The notes beneath the pieces are model-generated. The model was given only the letters and a program-made list of their open reading frames with translations, was not told where the DNA came from and did no database searches. Both the position numbers and the translations under genes were made by a program. Of a DNA stretch of 64,000 bases, positions 17,195 to 26,845 are shown one piece after another (the first letter of the stretch is position 1; each line of letters starts with the position of its first letter). The DNA is from Paenibacillus radicis (ex Gao et al. 2016) (GTDB lineage Bacteria; Bacillota; Bacilli; Paenibacillales; Paenibacillaceae): assembly GCF_014641555.1 (NCBI RefSeq), contig NZ_BMHY01000009.1, positions 62,001-126,000 on the forward strand, read 5' to 3'.

Positions 17195-20134
17195 CTATCT
17201 TTTTGTACGATTTTTTGCTGCGAGCAGACGGCTCATTTTATCGTTGCCATCCCCTTGCTGTACCTGCGTTTGCCCTTGTCCTGATCCTTGACCCTGACCT
17301 TTATTTTGTCCTTGTGACGCTTTATTTTGTCCTTGTGCCGCTTTACCTTGTCCTTGTTCTTGCACTTTATCTTGACCCTGCCGTTGTCCCTGCCCCGTAG
17401 AAGAACCACCGTCCCGTCCCGCTGGCCTTGAGACATTTATGGCAGGATCTTCAGCCTTGCTTTTATCATAAAACTCTGCCGTACGGCTCTTTCGCTGCTG
17501 CAGCCTGGTCACCGATTGCGCAGACAAATCTCCAGCAGTTGAGGACTTCAATCCCCCTCTGCTCCATCCCCGCATCCGATATCGCAGCCAGCTTGCTATA
17601 CGCGCCCACGGTACAGAAATCCGCCTCAGCGCAATGTCCGCTAACAGCAAAAGCAAAGCAGCTATAAGCAGCGATCGCGACCAATCTACCGGTTGACGGT
17701 GCTTCTCAGGATCAAACCGGAAAGCCTCTGCCGGTTTGTCCAGCGACAACACTCTGCCGCCAGTCGACTCGGCAAGCTGCTCCAGCGCTTCCGAACCATT
17801 ATTAACAGATAACTTGTATTCCGGCGAATATGGAATGACGAAGCCCGATGTCGTACCTCCGCCTTCTTCGCCGCCAATTCTCATTAAATAGACGCCCGGC
17901 TGAGTCACAGACATATTTGCTTCATATTCGCCCGGCGCAATCGGAATGGGTTCCAGCTTCTGCGTCTCGCCCGCATCATTGTTGACTACAGCGTTCAGCT
18001 TCGCCGCTAGATCGGAATCGCCGCTTTCCGAACGGATGCGAATGTTCGCTTTCCGGCCGTCCAGTTCGGCGTTAACCTGATAAGGCACGCTTTCGAATTG
18101 CGGAAACGTCCACTTGATCCATTCGGTAAGCACGTTCGGAAGAGACGGCCAATTGACCCAATCCCGCGACCAGCGTCCGGTCATATCGCTTGTCCAAGCA
18201 ACAGCTCTGCCCGAACCGTAAGGCCAGCGAGCCAGAATGGGATCTCCATCTGGAGACAGCAACGCGATTTCTGCCGTTTCTTTGGCCGTTGTCGCGATGT
18301 AGGCATTCAACTGGGGAAGACCGTTTTTCCATAACGCCGACCAATTGCCTGATTGCCCTAGAGCTGGTGTAAACGTCTGTTCCACAATATAGGTTCGCGA
18401 CATCATCACCGTCTCACGGCTGAAAATAGCCGGAAGCGTACTTTCATCTTTTGTAAAATAATAACGTCCCTTGGCTGCCTCGGCCAAGCTTTTAAGCAGC
18501 ATTTGGTCGGCGCCATCGCCTACGGCAACCGTCGACATCGTCATTTGTTTCTCCACCATCGAAGAGGTTAAAGCGCTGTACCCCGGGTTCGTCGACGATT
18601 GGCCGTCGGTCAGCAAAATGATATGCTTCCGCTGTGCCTGTACCTCCAACAGCTTCTTATAAGCTGCATCCAGCGCCGTGAAAATTTCCGTACCGCCCTC
18701 AGGCTGGATACCTTGAATTTGCGAAATCATTTTTTTACGGTCTGTCAGCTTCGTTGGTTCGACGATCCACCAAGGCGCCGAATCGAATGCGACGACCCCG
18801 ACAGTATCTTCGTCCCGCATCAATTCAACAGTCCGTATCGCTGCCTCTTTGGCTAATTCAAGCTTGCCGCCGTCCATACTGCCTGAACGGTCGATCACCA
18901 GCACAAGACCCAGAGTCGGAATTTGGCGTTTTCCTTTCAAATCCATATAGACTGGCAAAGCCCGTTCGATCGGTGTTTTAAAATAACCGCCAAGTCCAAA
19001 GCTGTCATTGCCGCCCAGCATCACTAAACCAATTCCATAGTCGCTCACTGCTTTTGCGATCCATTCCATCGGCTTCTCCGCAATTCGGGTAGCCGGCACA
19101 TTGTTAAGAATAATACTGTCATAGGCGGCATAAGATGCCAGCTCTACCGACAAGCGTTCTGGTGCAATCGTGTCATAGCCGATAAAAGAAGCCTTCAGTG
19201 CCGCTTCAACATTGCCCGATGATCCCGGCTCACCTTCCACGATAAGCACGGACGGCGGGCCGTTCACTTTACTGAAGCCATAGGCGACGTTGTTTTGCTC
19301 GCGCTCGTCCCCCTCCGCATACAGCTCCGCCCGGAACTGATGAAAGCCAGGTTCTAACGCCGCGCTTTGCAGTGCAAATTGATTCTCTCCCGCTTCCAGC
19401 TGGACTGTGCTGCGAGACAATTCTCTATTGTCGGCATAAAGGCGAAGCTCGCCGCTGCCTGCTGTAGTGCTGTTTATCGTAAACTCGAAGTTGAACTTCT
19501 CGCCTTGCCGTAAAGTTTGCGGCACGGTGAACGATTCGATCGCCGCATCCGTCAATGGCGGCGGCGTAATAGGAACGACATCCACGGCAATGCCTGCACT
19601 ATTCAGTAAAGCCGCTTGGCGCAGCATGCTTCCGGCATTCTCCGCACCGTCGGACAGCACGACAATTCTTCCCCCGCCAGCCTGCTGCAGTAAACCGGAT
19701 GCCAGCTGCAAGCCTTGCGATACATCTGTAAATTGTCCATTGACCTTAGCCCGGAATGAATACCGTTCCGCACTAAGCATTTGCTCCGGCGAAAGTGCAC
19801 GTTCAACCGCTGCGTCGAGCCCGATTGCAACGATTCCTCCGCGATCATCCGCCTCTTTGCCCGTCATCGCTTTGGCAATCCATTCGCCAAGCTCTTTATC
19901 CGCGTTGACGCTGGCTGAACGATCGGCAACGAACACTACATTGCGCTGATCCGTCGTCCAATAGGGCTGCACTTGTGCTGCAATGGCAATTAATAGAAGC
20001 ATAATGATAGAACGTAACGCCACGACGGCGGCCTTGCGCCCGCCCTTCAGTCTGGCTGTGCCGCGAAGCATCCACCAGACGAACAGTGCCCAGGGCAGGA
20101 GCAGAAGCAGAAACATCGGCGAATTAACTTGCAT
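17195..20134 (-). CDS. VWA-domain membrane protein with glutamine-amidotransferase-like domain
   Basis: Large last gene of the MoxR/VWA operon. Two N-terminal membrane segments (BatA-like) are followed by a first VWA-like domain (VVFVADRSASVNA ... VVLSDGAENAGS) and beta-rich repeats. Next comes a GATase1-like Rossmann domain (VLIVEGEPG ... YDSIILNNVPA ... LVMLGGNDSFG) without an evident catalytic Cys, then a second VWA domain with a full MIDAS start (LVIDRSGSMDGGK). A further beta-rich region leads to one membrane helix near residue 845 and a hydrophilic Gly/Gln/Lys-rich cytoplasmic tail with QGQNK repeats. Start: ATG at 20134 overlaps the preceding gene and gives MQVNSPMFLLLLLP; the longer open frame to 20191 lies inside that gene. 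Likely a metal-dependent adhesion/assembly factor; substrate unknown. Confidence 0.8.
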   Translation of the reverse strand: MQVNSPMFLLLLLPWALFVWWMLRGTARLKGGRKAAVVALRSIIMLLLIAIAAQVQPYWTTDQRNVVFVADRSASVNADKELGEWIAKAMTGKEADDRGGIVAIGLDAAVERALSPEQMLSAERYSFRAKVNGQFTDVSQGLQLASGLLQQAGGGRIVVLSDGAENAGSMLRQAALLNSAGIAVDVVPITPPPLTDAAIESFTVPQTLRQGEKFNFEFTINSTTAGSGELRLYADNRELSRSTVQLEAGENQFALQSAALEPGFHQFRAELYAEGDEREQNNVAYGFSKVNGPPSVLIVEGEPGSSGNVEAALKASFIGYDTIAPERLSVELASYAAYDSIILNNVPATRIAEKPMEWIAKAVSDYGIGLVMLGGNDSFGLGGYFKTPIERALPVYMDLKGKRQIPTLGLVLVIDRSGSMDGGKLELAKEAAIRTVELMRDEDTVGVVAFDSAPWWIVEPTKLTDRKKMISQIQGIQPEGGTEIFTALDAAYKKLLEVQAQRKHIILLTDGQSSTNPGYSALTSSMVEKQMTMSTVAVGDGADQMLLKSLAEAAKGRYYFTKDESTLPAIFSRETVMMSRTYIVEQTFTPALGQSGNWSALWKNGLPQLNAYIATTAKETAEIALLSPDGDPILARWPYGSGRAVAWTSDMTGRWSRDWVNWPSLPNVLTEWIKWTFPQFESVPYQVNAELDGRKANIRIRSESGDSDLAAKLNAVVNNDAGETQKLEPIPIAPGEYEANMSVTQPGVYLMRIGGEEGGGTTSGFVIPYSPEYKLSVNNGSEALEQLAESTGGRVLSLDKPAEAFRFDPEKHRQPVDWSRSLLIAALLLLLADIALRRISVPWARIASWLRYRMRGWSRGGLKSSTAGDLSAQSVTRLQQRKSRTAEFYDKSKAEDPAINVSRPAGRDGGSSTGQGQRQGQDKVQEQGQGKAAQGQNKASQGQNKGQGQGSGQGQTQVQQGDGNDKMSRLLAAKNRTKR

Positions 20135-22100
20135 GCCCACGGCGGTACACCTCCCATTCGCCAGCCAAGATAATGAGGAGCAGCAGAGCAATCCAAGCAG
20201 CGACAGAAGCCGTTGCTGCTGTCTGCGGCGCTAATTGACCGCTATTGGGCTGACCGCTCCCGCTTCCCTCGCCATTCGTTCCAGACACGTATGAAGGCGC
20301 TATAGGCTCTACTTTGCCAAATGCTGCGCTCTCCGCCGCATCTGCGGTGACGGTCAGTAAACGGTCAGCTATGACTTTATTGGCTTTGTCGTATTCAACC
20401 AGCCTGTACAAGCCTGGAATTGACGGCGCCTTCACTGTTTCACCTGAAGTGCCTTTCATGGTTACTGATTGTTCAGCACTGCCTTCCCCGTAATCGCTCA
20501 GTTGCTCAACCGTCTTCCACCCCGCGCTAGCGGCTTCGCCGCTGAAAGACAATGACAACGCAGAGCCGGCAACGGCAGTACCGAGCTCGCTCCGGGAACC
20601 GCCGCTCATCCAATCTGCGGCTTGCACAACTAGCACCGGAAACTCCGGCCGCAGCGGCAAATCCGTATCCTGAAAATCAAAGGTGAACCGCAGCTGCGGC
20701 CTGCCTTCGACCGTGCCCGCATAAATAGCTGGAATTCCTCCGTATGTAAGGATCGCTTTTCCCCAGAGCGGCGCATCTTTCGGCTTCAACAGCCTGCCGA
20801 TATGCGTATCCGCAAACGATAAGTAGGCCACGACCGGATGGTCGGCCAGCTCTGCCCGATTATTATCGGGTATAACCGTCTCGGCCCCCGATTCCTTCGG
20901 ATGATCGATGTACCAGACCGGCTTGGATTTCAGCAGTTTTTCCCAGCTTTTATCGGCAAGCAGCTTATCGCCGCTCCCGTCGACAACGATCCAGTCCAGT
21001 TCCTTCTGATCCTCCGCGTCAGGAATGTATTGTTCCGGATCAGCTTTGACCGTGGAGACACCAGCCAGTTGAAGCGCTTTTTCCAAAAAAAGATTGCCCT
21101 TGCTTACGAGAAGCGCCCGCTTGGCCCTCGACTCGGACGGAAATTGATAAGCAACGTCATCCGCTGCATAACCGTCGCTCCCTCCGGCAAATTGCGCTTT
21201 ATAATAAGCGGCTTCAGCCGGCAGCTTATCCACCGTCAAGCTCGTCCAGCCCCCGGCTTCGGCTCTGACCGTTTCGGTCGCGAAGGGTTTTGCTGATCCT
21301 TCTGCATATACATTTACTTTCAATTGCTGCATCGTGTCCGCATCGTTGCGAATCGTAATAACCGCTTTATTGTAGCCTGCTGCACCCGGATCCGTTTTTA
21401 CGCCAAAATGAACGATTGCGCGATTTGAGCTTGGCGCAGCTTCCGCACCGTTTGCTCCCGCAGACACCAGTTTAGCGTGAAGCTGCAGTTCATTGACGGC
21501 GCTTGCGTCACTCCATCTTCCATCGCTATACAGCATAATGGAACCGTCCGCCTCGTCGCCCAATAACGAATCGGCCAAAGACAAAGCGGCCAAATTGTCG
21601 CTGGCTCCAAAGTTAGGCTCCAGGGCACGCAGCGCCGTCAAAGCATCGCGATGAGACAGTTCACCAGATGCGATTATTTCCGGCTGCTCGCCAGTTGCGA
21701 TGATTGTAATGCGCCGGCCTTCCTTTTGCCCGGCAATCCAATCCTCGGCCAACTGCACGTTTTGCTGCAGCAAAGAACGTCCGTCATCCGATCGTACAGT
21801 CATGCTGGCCGAACTGTCCATAACAAGCACCGTATGGCCGGTTGCTGCCGCTTCCCGGGTCCAATAGGGCTGCATGAGCGCAAATACAAGCAGCGCAGCA
21901 GCAAGCAGTTGCAGCAGCAGCAATGGGCGGCTGCGCAATTTTTGCCACGGCCGATTGGCTTCCTGCTCTCGCAGCACTCGATTCCACAGCAAATGGCTGG
22001 CAATTTCAGTATCGATATACACCCGTTTCAGTACGTACATCAGAACGATTGCCGGCAGAGACAGCGCAAAAATAGCAGATATAGGCGATAAAAATTGCAT
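20124..22100 (-). CDS. BatA-type VWA membrane protein
   Basis: 658 aa. N-terminal BatA-like pair of membrane segments (residues ~5-25 and 55-80, with the LLWNRVLREQ stretch typical of the aerotolerance N-terminal domain) precedes a VWA domain with MIDAS-type MDSSASM. A beta-sandwich region and a degenerate GATase-like segment (LDWIVVDGSGDK) follow, and a C-terminal helix near residue 640 makes the protein membrane-anchored at both ends. ATG with GGAGGGGAG upstream. It follows the DUF58 gene by 28 bp. Such proteins act with MoxR ATPases and DUF58 proteins in maturation of extracytoplasmic complexes; the client here is unknown. Confidence 0.82.
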   Translation of the reverse strand: MQFLSPISAIFALSLPAIVLMYVLKRVYIDTEIASHLLWNRVLREQEANRPWQKLRSRPLLLLQLLAAALLVFALMQPYWTREAAATGHTVLVMDSSASMTVRSDDGRSLLQQNVQLAEDWIAGQKEGRRITIIATGEQPEIIASGELSHRDALTALRALEPNFGASDNLAALSLADSLLGDEADGSIMLYSDGRWSDASAVNELQLHAKLVSAGANGAEAAPSSNRAIVHFGVKTDPGAAGYNKAVITIRNDADTMQQLKVNVYAEGSAKPFATETVRAEAGGWTSLTVDKLPAEAAYYKAQFAGGSDGYAADDVAYQFPSESRAKRALLVSKGNLFLEKALQLAGVSTVKADPEQYIPDAEDQKELDWIVVDGSGDKLLADKSWEKLLKSKPVWYIDHPKESGAETVIPDNNRAELADHPVVAYLSFADTHIGRLLKPKDAPLWGKAILTYGGIPAIYAGTVEGRPQLRFTFDFQDTDLPLRPEFPVLVVQAADWMSGGSRSELGTAVAGSALSLSFSGEAASAGWKTVEQLSDYGEGSAEQSVTMKGTSGETVKAPSIPGLYRLVEYDKANKVIADRLLTVTADAAESAAFGKVEPIAPSYVSGTNGEGSGSGQPNSGQLAPQTAATASVAAWIALLLLIILAGEWEVYRRGHAS

Positions 22101-22128
22101 GACAGTCTCCCCTCCTCCCGATCCTCCG

Positions 22129-23130
22129 TTAAGTTTTGCTTCGCAGCACCCCGCGCTGCAACAGGTCCCGATTGATCACTTCCGTTAATGAATCAGCCGA
22201 TGAGATGAATATGTACTGGGCGCCCCGTTCCCCGCACAGCCTGCTCAAATCTTCGCGATACTGATCAACCGCCTGTTTGTATTGGGCGAGCAGCGGATAG
22301 GCAATGGCAACATCTTTGCCGGAACCCAGTTCGCTATCAATCAGTCTCAGTTCACCGCTCAGAGAAGGATTTAGTTCCTCCGGGCTAAGCACATGGATAA
22401 AAACAACCTTTTGCCCCGCTGCGATTAACCGCAATAAAGCTTCCTCAATGCCGGTCTCATACATCGCATCGGTGATGAGCAGTGTCACGCCAGAGCGCAT
22501 CGGCCTGCCCTTCACACCATCCAACGCTTCAGCCAGTGATAGAACAGCTGGACGATGATCAGCAATGTCGCCGCTGGCACCTGTTGTCCCCGCAGCCTGT
22601 GGCCCCGGCATCGCTTGTCCTAAAAATTGAAACAACTGCGGCAAAGAGCTTCTCCCCCGAAGCGGCTCCAACTCCTTATTCAGCCCGTTGTCGCCAAATA
22701 ATCGGGCGGTTACCCGATCCTCACCGGTCAGCGAAGCATAGCCGATACAAGCGGCCAATCGCAGAGCAAATCGAAGCTTGCCATTCTCCTGCTCATCCCC
22801 AAACGACATCGAACGGGATACATCAACAAGCAAGTTTACCGTCAGCTCTTGCTCGTCCCAAAACTGGCGCATATAAGCGCGGCCCGTACGTCCATAGACG
22901 TTCCAATCAAGACGGCGAATATCGTCGCCGGGTGCGTAAGGCCGGTAATCGGCAAACTCTTGGGAGCCGCCGAGCGAGCTTGATCTTCTTTTGCCCGCCA
23001 ATGTTCCTTTCACCCGGTTGCCTGCAGCAACACTCATCTGATCCAGCCTGGCAAGCAGTGAAAGATCAGGAAACAGCAGCTTTATCGCCGCTTGCGCATC
23101 GATCGAAGACCGCCCTGTGTTGTCGCTCAT
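22129..23130 (-). CDS. DUF58 domain protein
   Basis: 333 aa, soluble. Family motif FADYRPYAPGDDIRRLDWNVYGR (given here in part: YRPYAPGDDIRRLDW, residues ~60-75), followed by a VWA-like fold with LLVDVSRSMSFG as MIDAS. DUF58 proteins work with the MoxR ATPase encoded immediately upstream. ATG overlaps the moxR stop in an ATGA. Confidence 0.92.
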   Translation of the reverse strand: MSDNTGRSSIDAQAAIKLLFPDLSLLARLDQMSVAAGNRVKGTLAGKRRSSSLGGSQEFADYRPYAPGDDIRRLDWNVYGRTGRAYMRQFWDEQELTVNLLVDVSRSMSFGDEQENGKLRFALRLAACIGYASLTGEDRVTARLFGDNGLNKELEPLRGRSSLPQLFQFLGQAMPGPQAAGTTGASGDIADHRPAVLSLAEALDGVKGRPMRSGVTLLITDAMYETGIEEALLRLIAAGQKVVFIHVLSPEELNPSLSGELRLIDSELGSGKDVAIAYPLLAQYKQAVDQYREDLSRLCGERGAQYIFISSADSLTEVINRDLLQRGVLRSKT

Positions 23131-24116
23131 CGCTGCGCCTCCAGCGCGGCCAAGATCGTTTCGGTTATCCGGTCTGTTGATATGCCCATCGCTTGTGCCT
23201 CATAGCCTAGCACGATACGATGGCGTAGCGCAGGAAGCGCAACCGCCCGGATATCGTTCCAGGATACATGCAGCTTGCCTGAGCATAGCGCCCGCACTTT
23301 GCTAACGGCGATAATCGCTTGCACGGCCCGCGGTCCGGCACCGAATCGGACAAACCGCTTCACATCCTCCGGTGAATCGCCTTCTCCAGGATGCGTCATC
23401 ATCACAAGCCGGACTGCAAGATCAAGCACATCTTCGGCAACGAGCAAATGCTTGGCATAAAGCTGCAGTTCCCTTAACTGCTCCCCGCTCATTACAACGC
23501 TCGCCTGCGGCTGTTCCGCCGAGGTGGTACGCAATACGATTTGCTTCAACTCTTCGCGAGTCGGATAATCGACTCCAATCTTTAATAAGAAACGATCCAA
23601 CTGCGCTTCAGGCAACGGATAAGTTCCCTCTTGCTCAATCGGATTTTGCGTAGCCAGTACGAAAAAAGGCTTAGGCAGCACATGCGTCTGACCGCCTGCT
23701 GTTACCGTTCCTTCCTGCATGGCTTCAAGCAGCGCGCTTTGCGTCTTTGGTGTTGCACGGTTGATCTCATCGGCCAGCACCAAATTGCCGAAAATCGGCC
23801 CCGGCTGGAAACGCTGGGCGGCTGCCCCTTGCGCTCCGAAATCAATCAGCGTCGTTCCGGTAATATCGGAAGGCATTAAATCCGGCGTAAATTGAATCCG
23901 GGAAAATTGCAGGTCAACCGTATCGGCGACCGTTCGGATCAGCATTGTTTTTCCGAGTCCGGGAATGCCCTCCAGCAGCGCATGACCGCCTGCCAGCAAA
24001 CACCAGAGCAACTGCTCCACTACATCTTGCTGGCCGACGATAATACGTCCAATTTCAGCTTTCAATGCGGCGATACGCGCCGCAGCTTCTTCGATTTGCG
24101 TCTTTGATTCGATCAT
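23127..24116 (-). CDS. MoxR-family AAA+ ATPase
   Basis: 329 aa, one AAA_3 domain plus C-terminal helical lid. Walker A GIPGLGKTM (residues ~54-62), Walker B LVLADEINRA, sensor 1 FVLATQNPIEQEGTYPLPEAQLD (in part), all typical of MoxR. Proposed chaperone for the VWA proteins in the operon. ATG has GAGGTG 5 bases upstream; 9 bp after the coiled-coil membrane gene. Confidence 0.93.
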   Translation of the reverse strand: MIESKTQIEEAAARIAALKAEIGRIIVGQQDVVEQLLWCLLAGGHALLEGIPGLGKTMLIRTVADTVDLQFSRIQFTPDLMPSDITGTTLIDFGAQGAAAQRFQPGPIFGNLVLADEINRATPKTQSALLEAMQEGTVTAGGQTHVLPKPFFVLATQNPIEQEGTYPLPEAQLDRFLLKIGVDYPTREELKQIVLRTTSAEQPQASVVMSGEQLRELQLYAKHLLVAEDVLDLAVRLVMMTHPGEGDSPEDVKRFVRFGAGPRAVQAIIAVSKVRALCSGKLHVSWNDIRAVALPALRHRIVLGYEAQAMGISTDRITETILAALEAQR

Positions 24117-24125
24117 GAGCTCACC

Positions 24126-25829
24126 TCAACGATTAGGCTGTATTTGGTCAAAATAATCTTTCACTTTATTTTGCATGCTTTGCGGCAGCTGCGAACGGGA
24201 CAATGCCTTCTTGGCCTCGGCCGCATATTCGCTGTATACATCCTCGTATGAACGGGTCATACCGTCCAGCATCGGGGAAGGATCGTCAGTCGTTTGCGTC
24301 TGTCCGCCAGTCGAAGGCCCGACGTCCTGCTGAACATTGCCGGAGCCCTCCATGCCGCGCGGTGTCGTGACTAAGCCACGGCCGCCTTGACCGGTACCGC
24401 CCTGCAAGCCGCCGCGACCGCCCCCTCCAGATCCAGAACCGCTGCCTTGTTGGCCGGATCCGGGACCATTGCCGCCGCCATTGCCCTCGCCAGCACCTGC
24501 GCCCGCTCCGCTCCCTTCTCCCGAGCCCGCTTCGCTGCCCGAACCGCCGGCTCCGCCTTGCCCTTGCTCACCAGATTGCCCCGCCGAGCCAGAACCGCTG
24601 CTGGAACCTCCGCCTGCTCCTGAACCGGCTGAGCCGCCTCCTGCGGAAGCCCCGCCTGGCATACCGGACGAGCCAGAACCGCCCTGCGCTTGCTGCGCCG
24701 CTTGGCCGCTCTCTGCTAACCGCTCGGCCATCATCCGCGCCAGCGCCTCAAGCTCCGCCTGCGAAAGCTCGCTGCCAAGCGCTTCTTCCAGCGCGGACAA
24801 AGCATCGTCTCCCGCCGATTTGCCGTCTCCCTCTCCGCGGGCCTGCTCCGCTGACTGCTCCAGCGCATTTGCCAGCGCGCTGTCCTTCGGCTGCTCTTGC
24901 GCCAGCCGTTCCAGCGCCTTGGCAATCGCTTCCTTCTGCTCCTGCGTCAGCCGTTGCAGCTCCGAGCGCATATCGCCGATTGCCTGTTTCATGCCCGCAG
25001 CATCGCGATCCTTCAGCGCTTGCCCCAGCTTACGCAGTCCTGGCTCGCTGTTCATCGCATCAGCGGCAGCATCAAGCCTTTCCGCCGTTTGCCGTGCGGC
25101 TTCAGCCGCTTGCTCCAGCTCCTTGATCGCTTCCTCCAGCTCTTTCAAAGCCTCTGTAGAACCCGCCTTCTCCAGCTTGCTCCGCAGCTCCTCTAACGTC
25201 TCTGCAATCTGCCTCTTCGCTTCTTCCGGCAGCTTGGCCTCGTCCAGCTGTTGTGCAAGCTCCTCCACTTGACTTTCCAGCTGCTCCAGCCCCAGCTCGG
25301 CAGCAGCCATCGCCTTAGCCTTCTCGTCGAGCGGGTTAGGCCATAAGAGCAGAATCACCGTCAATAACCAGACAGCTCCAATGCCAAGGACAGAACGCCT
25401 CCAGCTCCGCCAAGCAGGCCAAGGAAGGCGGCTTCTTAATTCCGCAGTATAGCGGCCAGCCCCTTCCAGCGCCTCCTGCCGCTGCAAACGGACGATAACC
25501 GGCTCACTCTCTCCGGAACGCTCCAGACCGTCAAGCGCAGTTGCTACGGCATCATCGGTATGCTCCTTGTCCATCACGCGAGCTGCATCCCTTAGCGAAG
25601 CCCGCTTCCAGAAGCCAAGCCCCACTCCAGCGAGCACTCCAACGGATACCAGCAGTACCAGCCAAAGCTTCGCATGCAGCATTGGAAGCAAGCGGCTCAA
25701 TCCCAGTACTAGCAAACCTGCAAAACTGCCGCCAAGTATGCCAAGCAATGTGTAACGGCTTATGCTAAACAACGTCAAGCGATTGCGTACGGGCGCCAGC
25801 AGCTCGATTAACTTTCGCTTTTCTTCCAT
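24126..25829 (-). CDS. DUF4175-like coiled-coil membrane protein with Gly/Ser-rich region
   Basis: 567 aa. Two membrane helices near residues 25-75 and a third near 145-165 are followed by ~200 residues of charged coiled coil (repeated Leu/Glu/Lys/Ala heptads), then ~130 residues of low-complexity Gly/Ser/Ala (24290-24690). The C-terminus is short and charged (DGMTRSYEDVYSEYA...). This order resembles the DUF4175 family often found beside MoxR/DUF58 genes, but the assignment is by architecture. ATG with GGAG upstream; a terminator-like hairpin lies between it and the ABC permease. Confidence 0.7.
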   Translation of the reverse strand: MEEKRKLIELLAPVRNRLTLFSISRYTLLGILGGSFAGLLVLGLSRLLPMLHAKLWLVLLVSVGVLAGVGLGFWKRASLRDAARVMDKEHTDDAVATALDGLERSGESEPVIVRLQRQEALEGAGRYTAELRSRLPWPAWRSWRRSVLGIGAVWLLTVILLLWPNPLDEKAKAMAAAELGLEQLESQVEELAQQLDEAKLPEEAKRQIAETLEELRSKLEKAGSTEALKELEEAIKELEQAAEAARQTAERLDAAADAMNSEPGLRKLGQALKDRDAAGMKQAIGDMRSELQRLTQEQKEAIAKALERLAQEQPKDSALANALEQSAEQARGEGDGKSAGDDALSALEEALGSELSQAELEALARMMAERLAESGQAAQQAQGGSGSSGMPGGASAGGGSAGSGAGGGSSSGSGSAGQSGEQGQGGAGGSGSEAGSGEGSGAGAGAGEGNGGGNGPGSGQQGSGSGSGGGGRGGLQGGTGQGGRGLVTTPRGMEGSGNVQQDVGPSTGGQTQTTDDPSPMLDGMTRSYEDVYSEYAAEAKKALSRSQLPQSMQNKVKDYFDQIQPNR

Positions 25830-25872
25830 GAATTGCGATTCTCCTTTCCAATACTAAGGTCGCTAAAGCATA

Positions 25873-25907
25873 AATAACGGAGCACCCTTTCGGCACACCC
25901 CGTTATT
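25873..25907 (-). terminator. Terminator-like hairpin between ABC permease and coiled-coil gene
   Basis: AATAACGG / CCGTTATT 8-bp stem with partly paired inner loop, followed on the minus strand by TTATTTATG, a weak U-tract. It may give partial read-through, setting the level of the five downstream genes. Confidence 0.45.
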
Positions 25908-25924
25908 CAGCACCATCTATCGTT

Positions 25925-26845
25925 CTATTTATTTCTCCGCTTCAATCTTGGACGCAGCTTCGCGATGCTCAGCCACAGAACCCCTGCCGAGATCAGACCA
26001 TAAATAATCATAAATTCATGCCACAATTGAAAAGCCGGCTTCTGTGAAGCTTGCTGCCCCCTGTTGTGGATCTCATAGATTTGCTCCGAAACGTTAGGAT
26101 CGAGAATGCTGTACAGCGCTACGCCCGGATTCCATGCCAGTATGTGACCAATCCAATTGTAGGCTGCCGGATTAACCGCATTATTCGCAGTATTGTTCGT
26201 CACGCTTAGCGCCACATAAAAAATAAGCAGCGTGCCGACATAAATAAACAGCGTAACTCCGTATGTCACAATAACGGAAATCATCGTTCGTTTGAACAAT
26301 GTTGAGAACAGTATACCTAGCGAGCCTAGCATAATCATCATAAAAAAGTAATAGATAAACACCAGAAAAAGCTGCGACGGTGAAATGCCGCCATAAAGAA
26401 AGACCATGCTGTATACCGGTATCGTGCTCACCACGATCAGAACCATAAAGCCAAGCGACGACACCAGCTTGCTCAGAATGATTGTCGTCGAGCTTTGCTG
26501 CGTTGTCAGAAGCAAATTAAGCGTCTGCTTCTCCCGCTCCCCGCTAATGACGCCAGCGGTAAGTCCGGGAGCCATAAATGTAATCAGTCCGAGCTGGGCG
26601 AAGCTTAGAAAATAAAACAGAATCCGGCTTCGCTCCGGATTGAACGAAGTTGAGCTGCCGCCCAGCTCCTGGGTTAAATAAATGGAACAAAGTGCCATTA
26701 AGCCAATAGCGAATAAATAGGCGAATATCGTCCACATGGAACGGGCCGTCCGCATGCGCAGTCTAAATTCCTTGTTCAGCACGGGATTAATTAGCCTGGA
26801 ACGCCAATTGCCGAGCTCTTTTCCAGCAATGCCTTCGTTTCTCAT
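25925..26845 (-). CDS. ABC-2 type transporter permease
   Basis: 306 aa, six predicted membrane segments, with the ISGEREKQTLNLLLTT motif (residues ~100-117) characteristic of ABC-2 exporters of the NatB/YhaP-type group. ATG overlaps the ATPase stop in an ATGA with GGAGG upstream. Forms an exporter with the ATPase encoded just before. Substrate unknown. Confidence 0.9.
   Translation of the reverse strand: MRNEGIAGKELGNWRSRLINPVLNKEFRLRMRTARSMWTIFAYLFAIGLMALCSIYLTQELGGSSTSFNPERSRILFYFLSFAQLGLITFMAPGLTAGVISGEREKQTLNLLLTTQQSSTTIILSKLVSSLGFMVLIVVSTIPVYSMVFLYGGISPSQLFLVFIYYFFMMIMLGSLGILFSTLFKRTMISVIVTYGVTLFIYVGTLLIFYVALSVTNNTANNAVNPAAYNWIGHILAWNPGVALYSILDPNVSEQIYEIHNRGQQASQKPAFQLWHEFMIIYGLISAGVLWLSIAKLRPRLKRRNK

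Noticed and set aside
24469-25272. 267-codon plus-strand open frame rich in Pro/Ser/Ala
   Set aside because: Antisense shadow of the Gly/Ser-rich and coiled-coil coding region; composition explains it.
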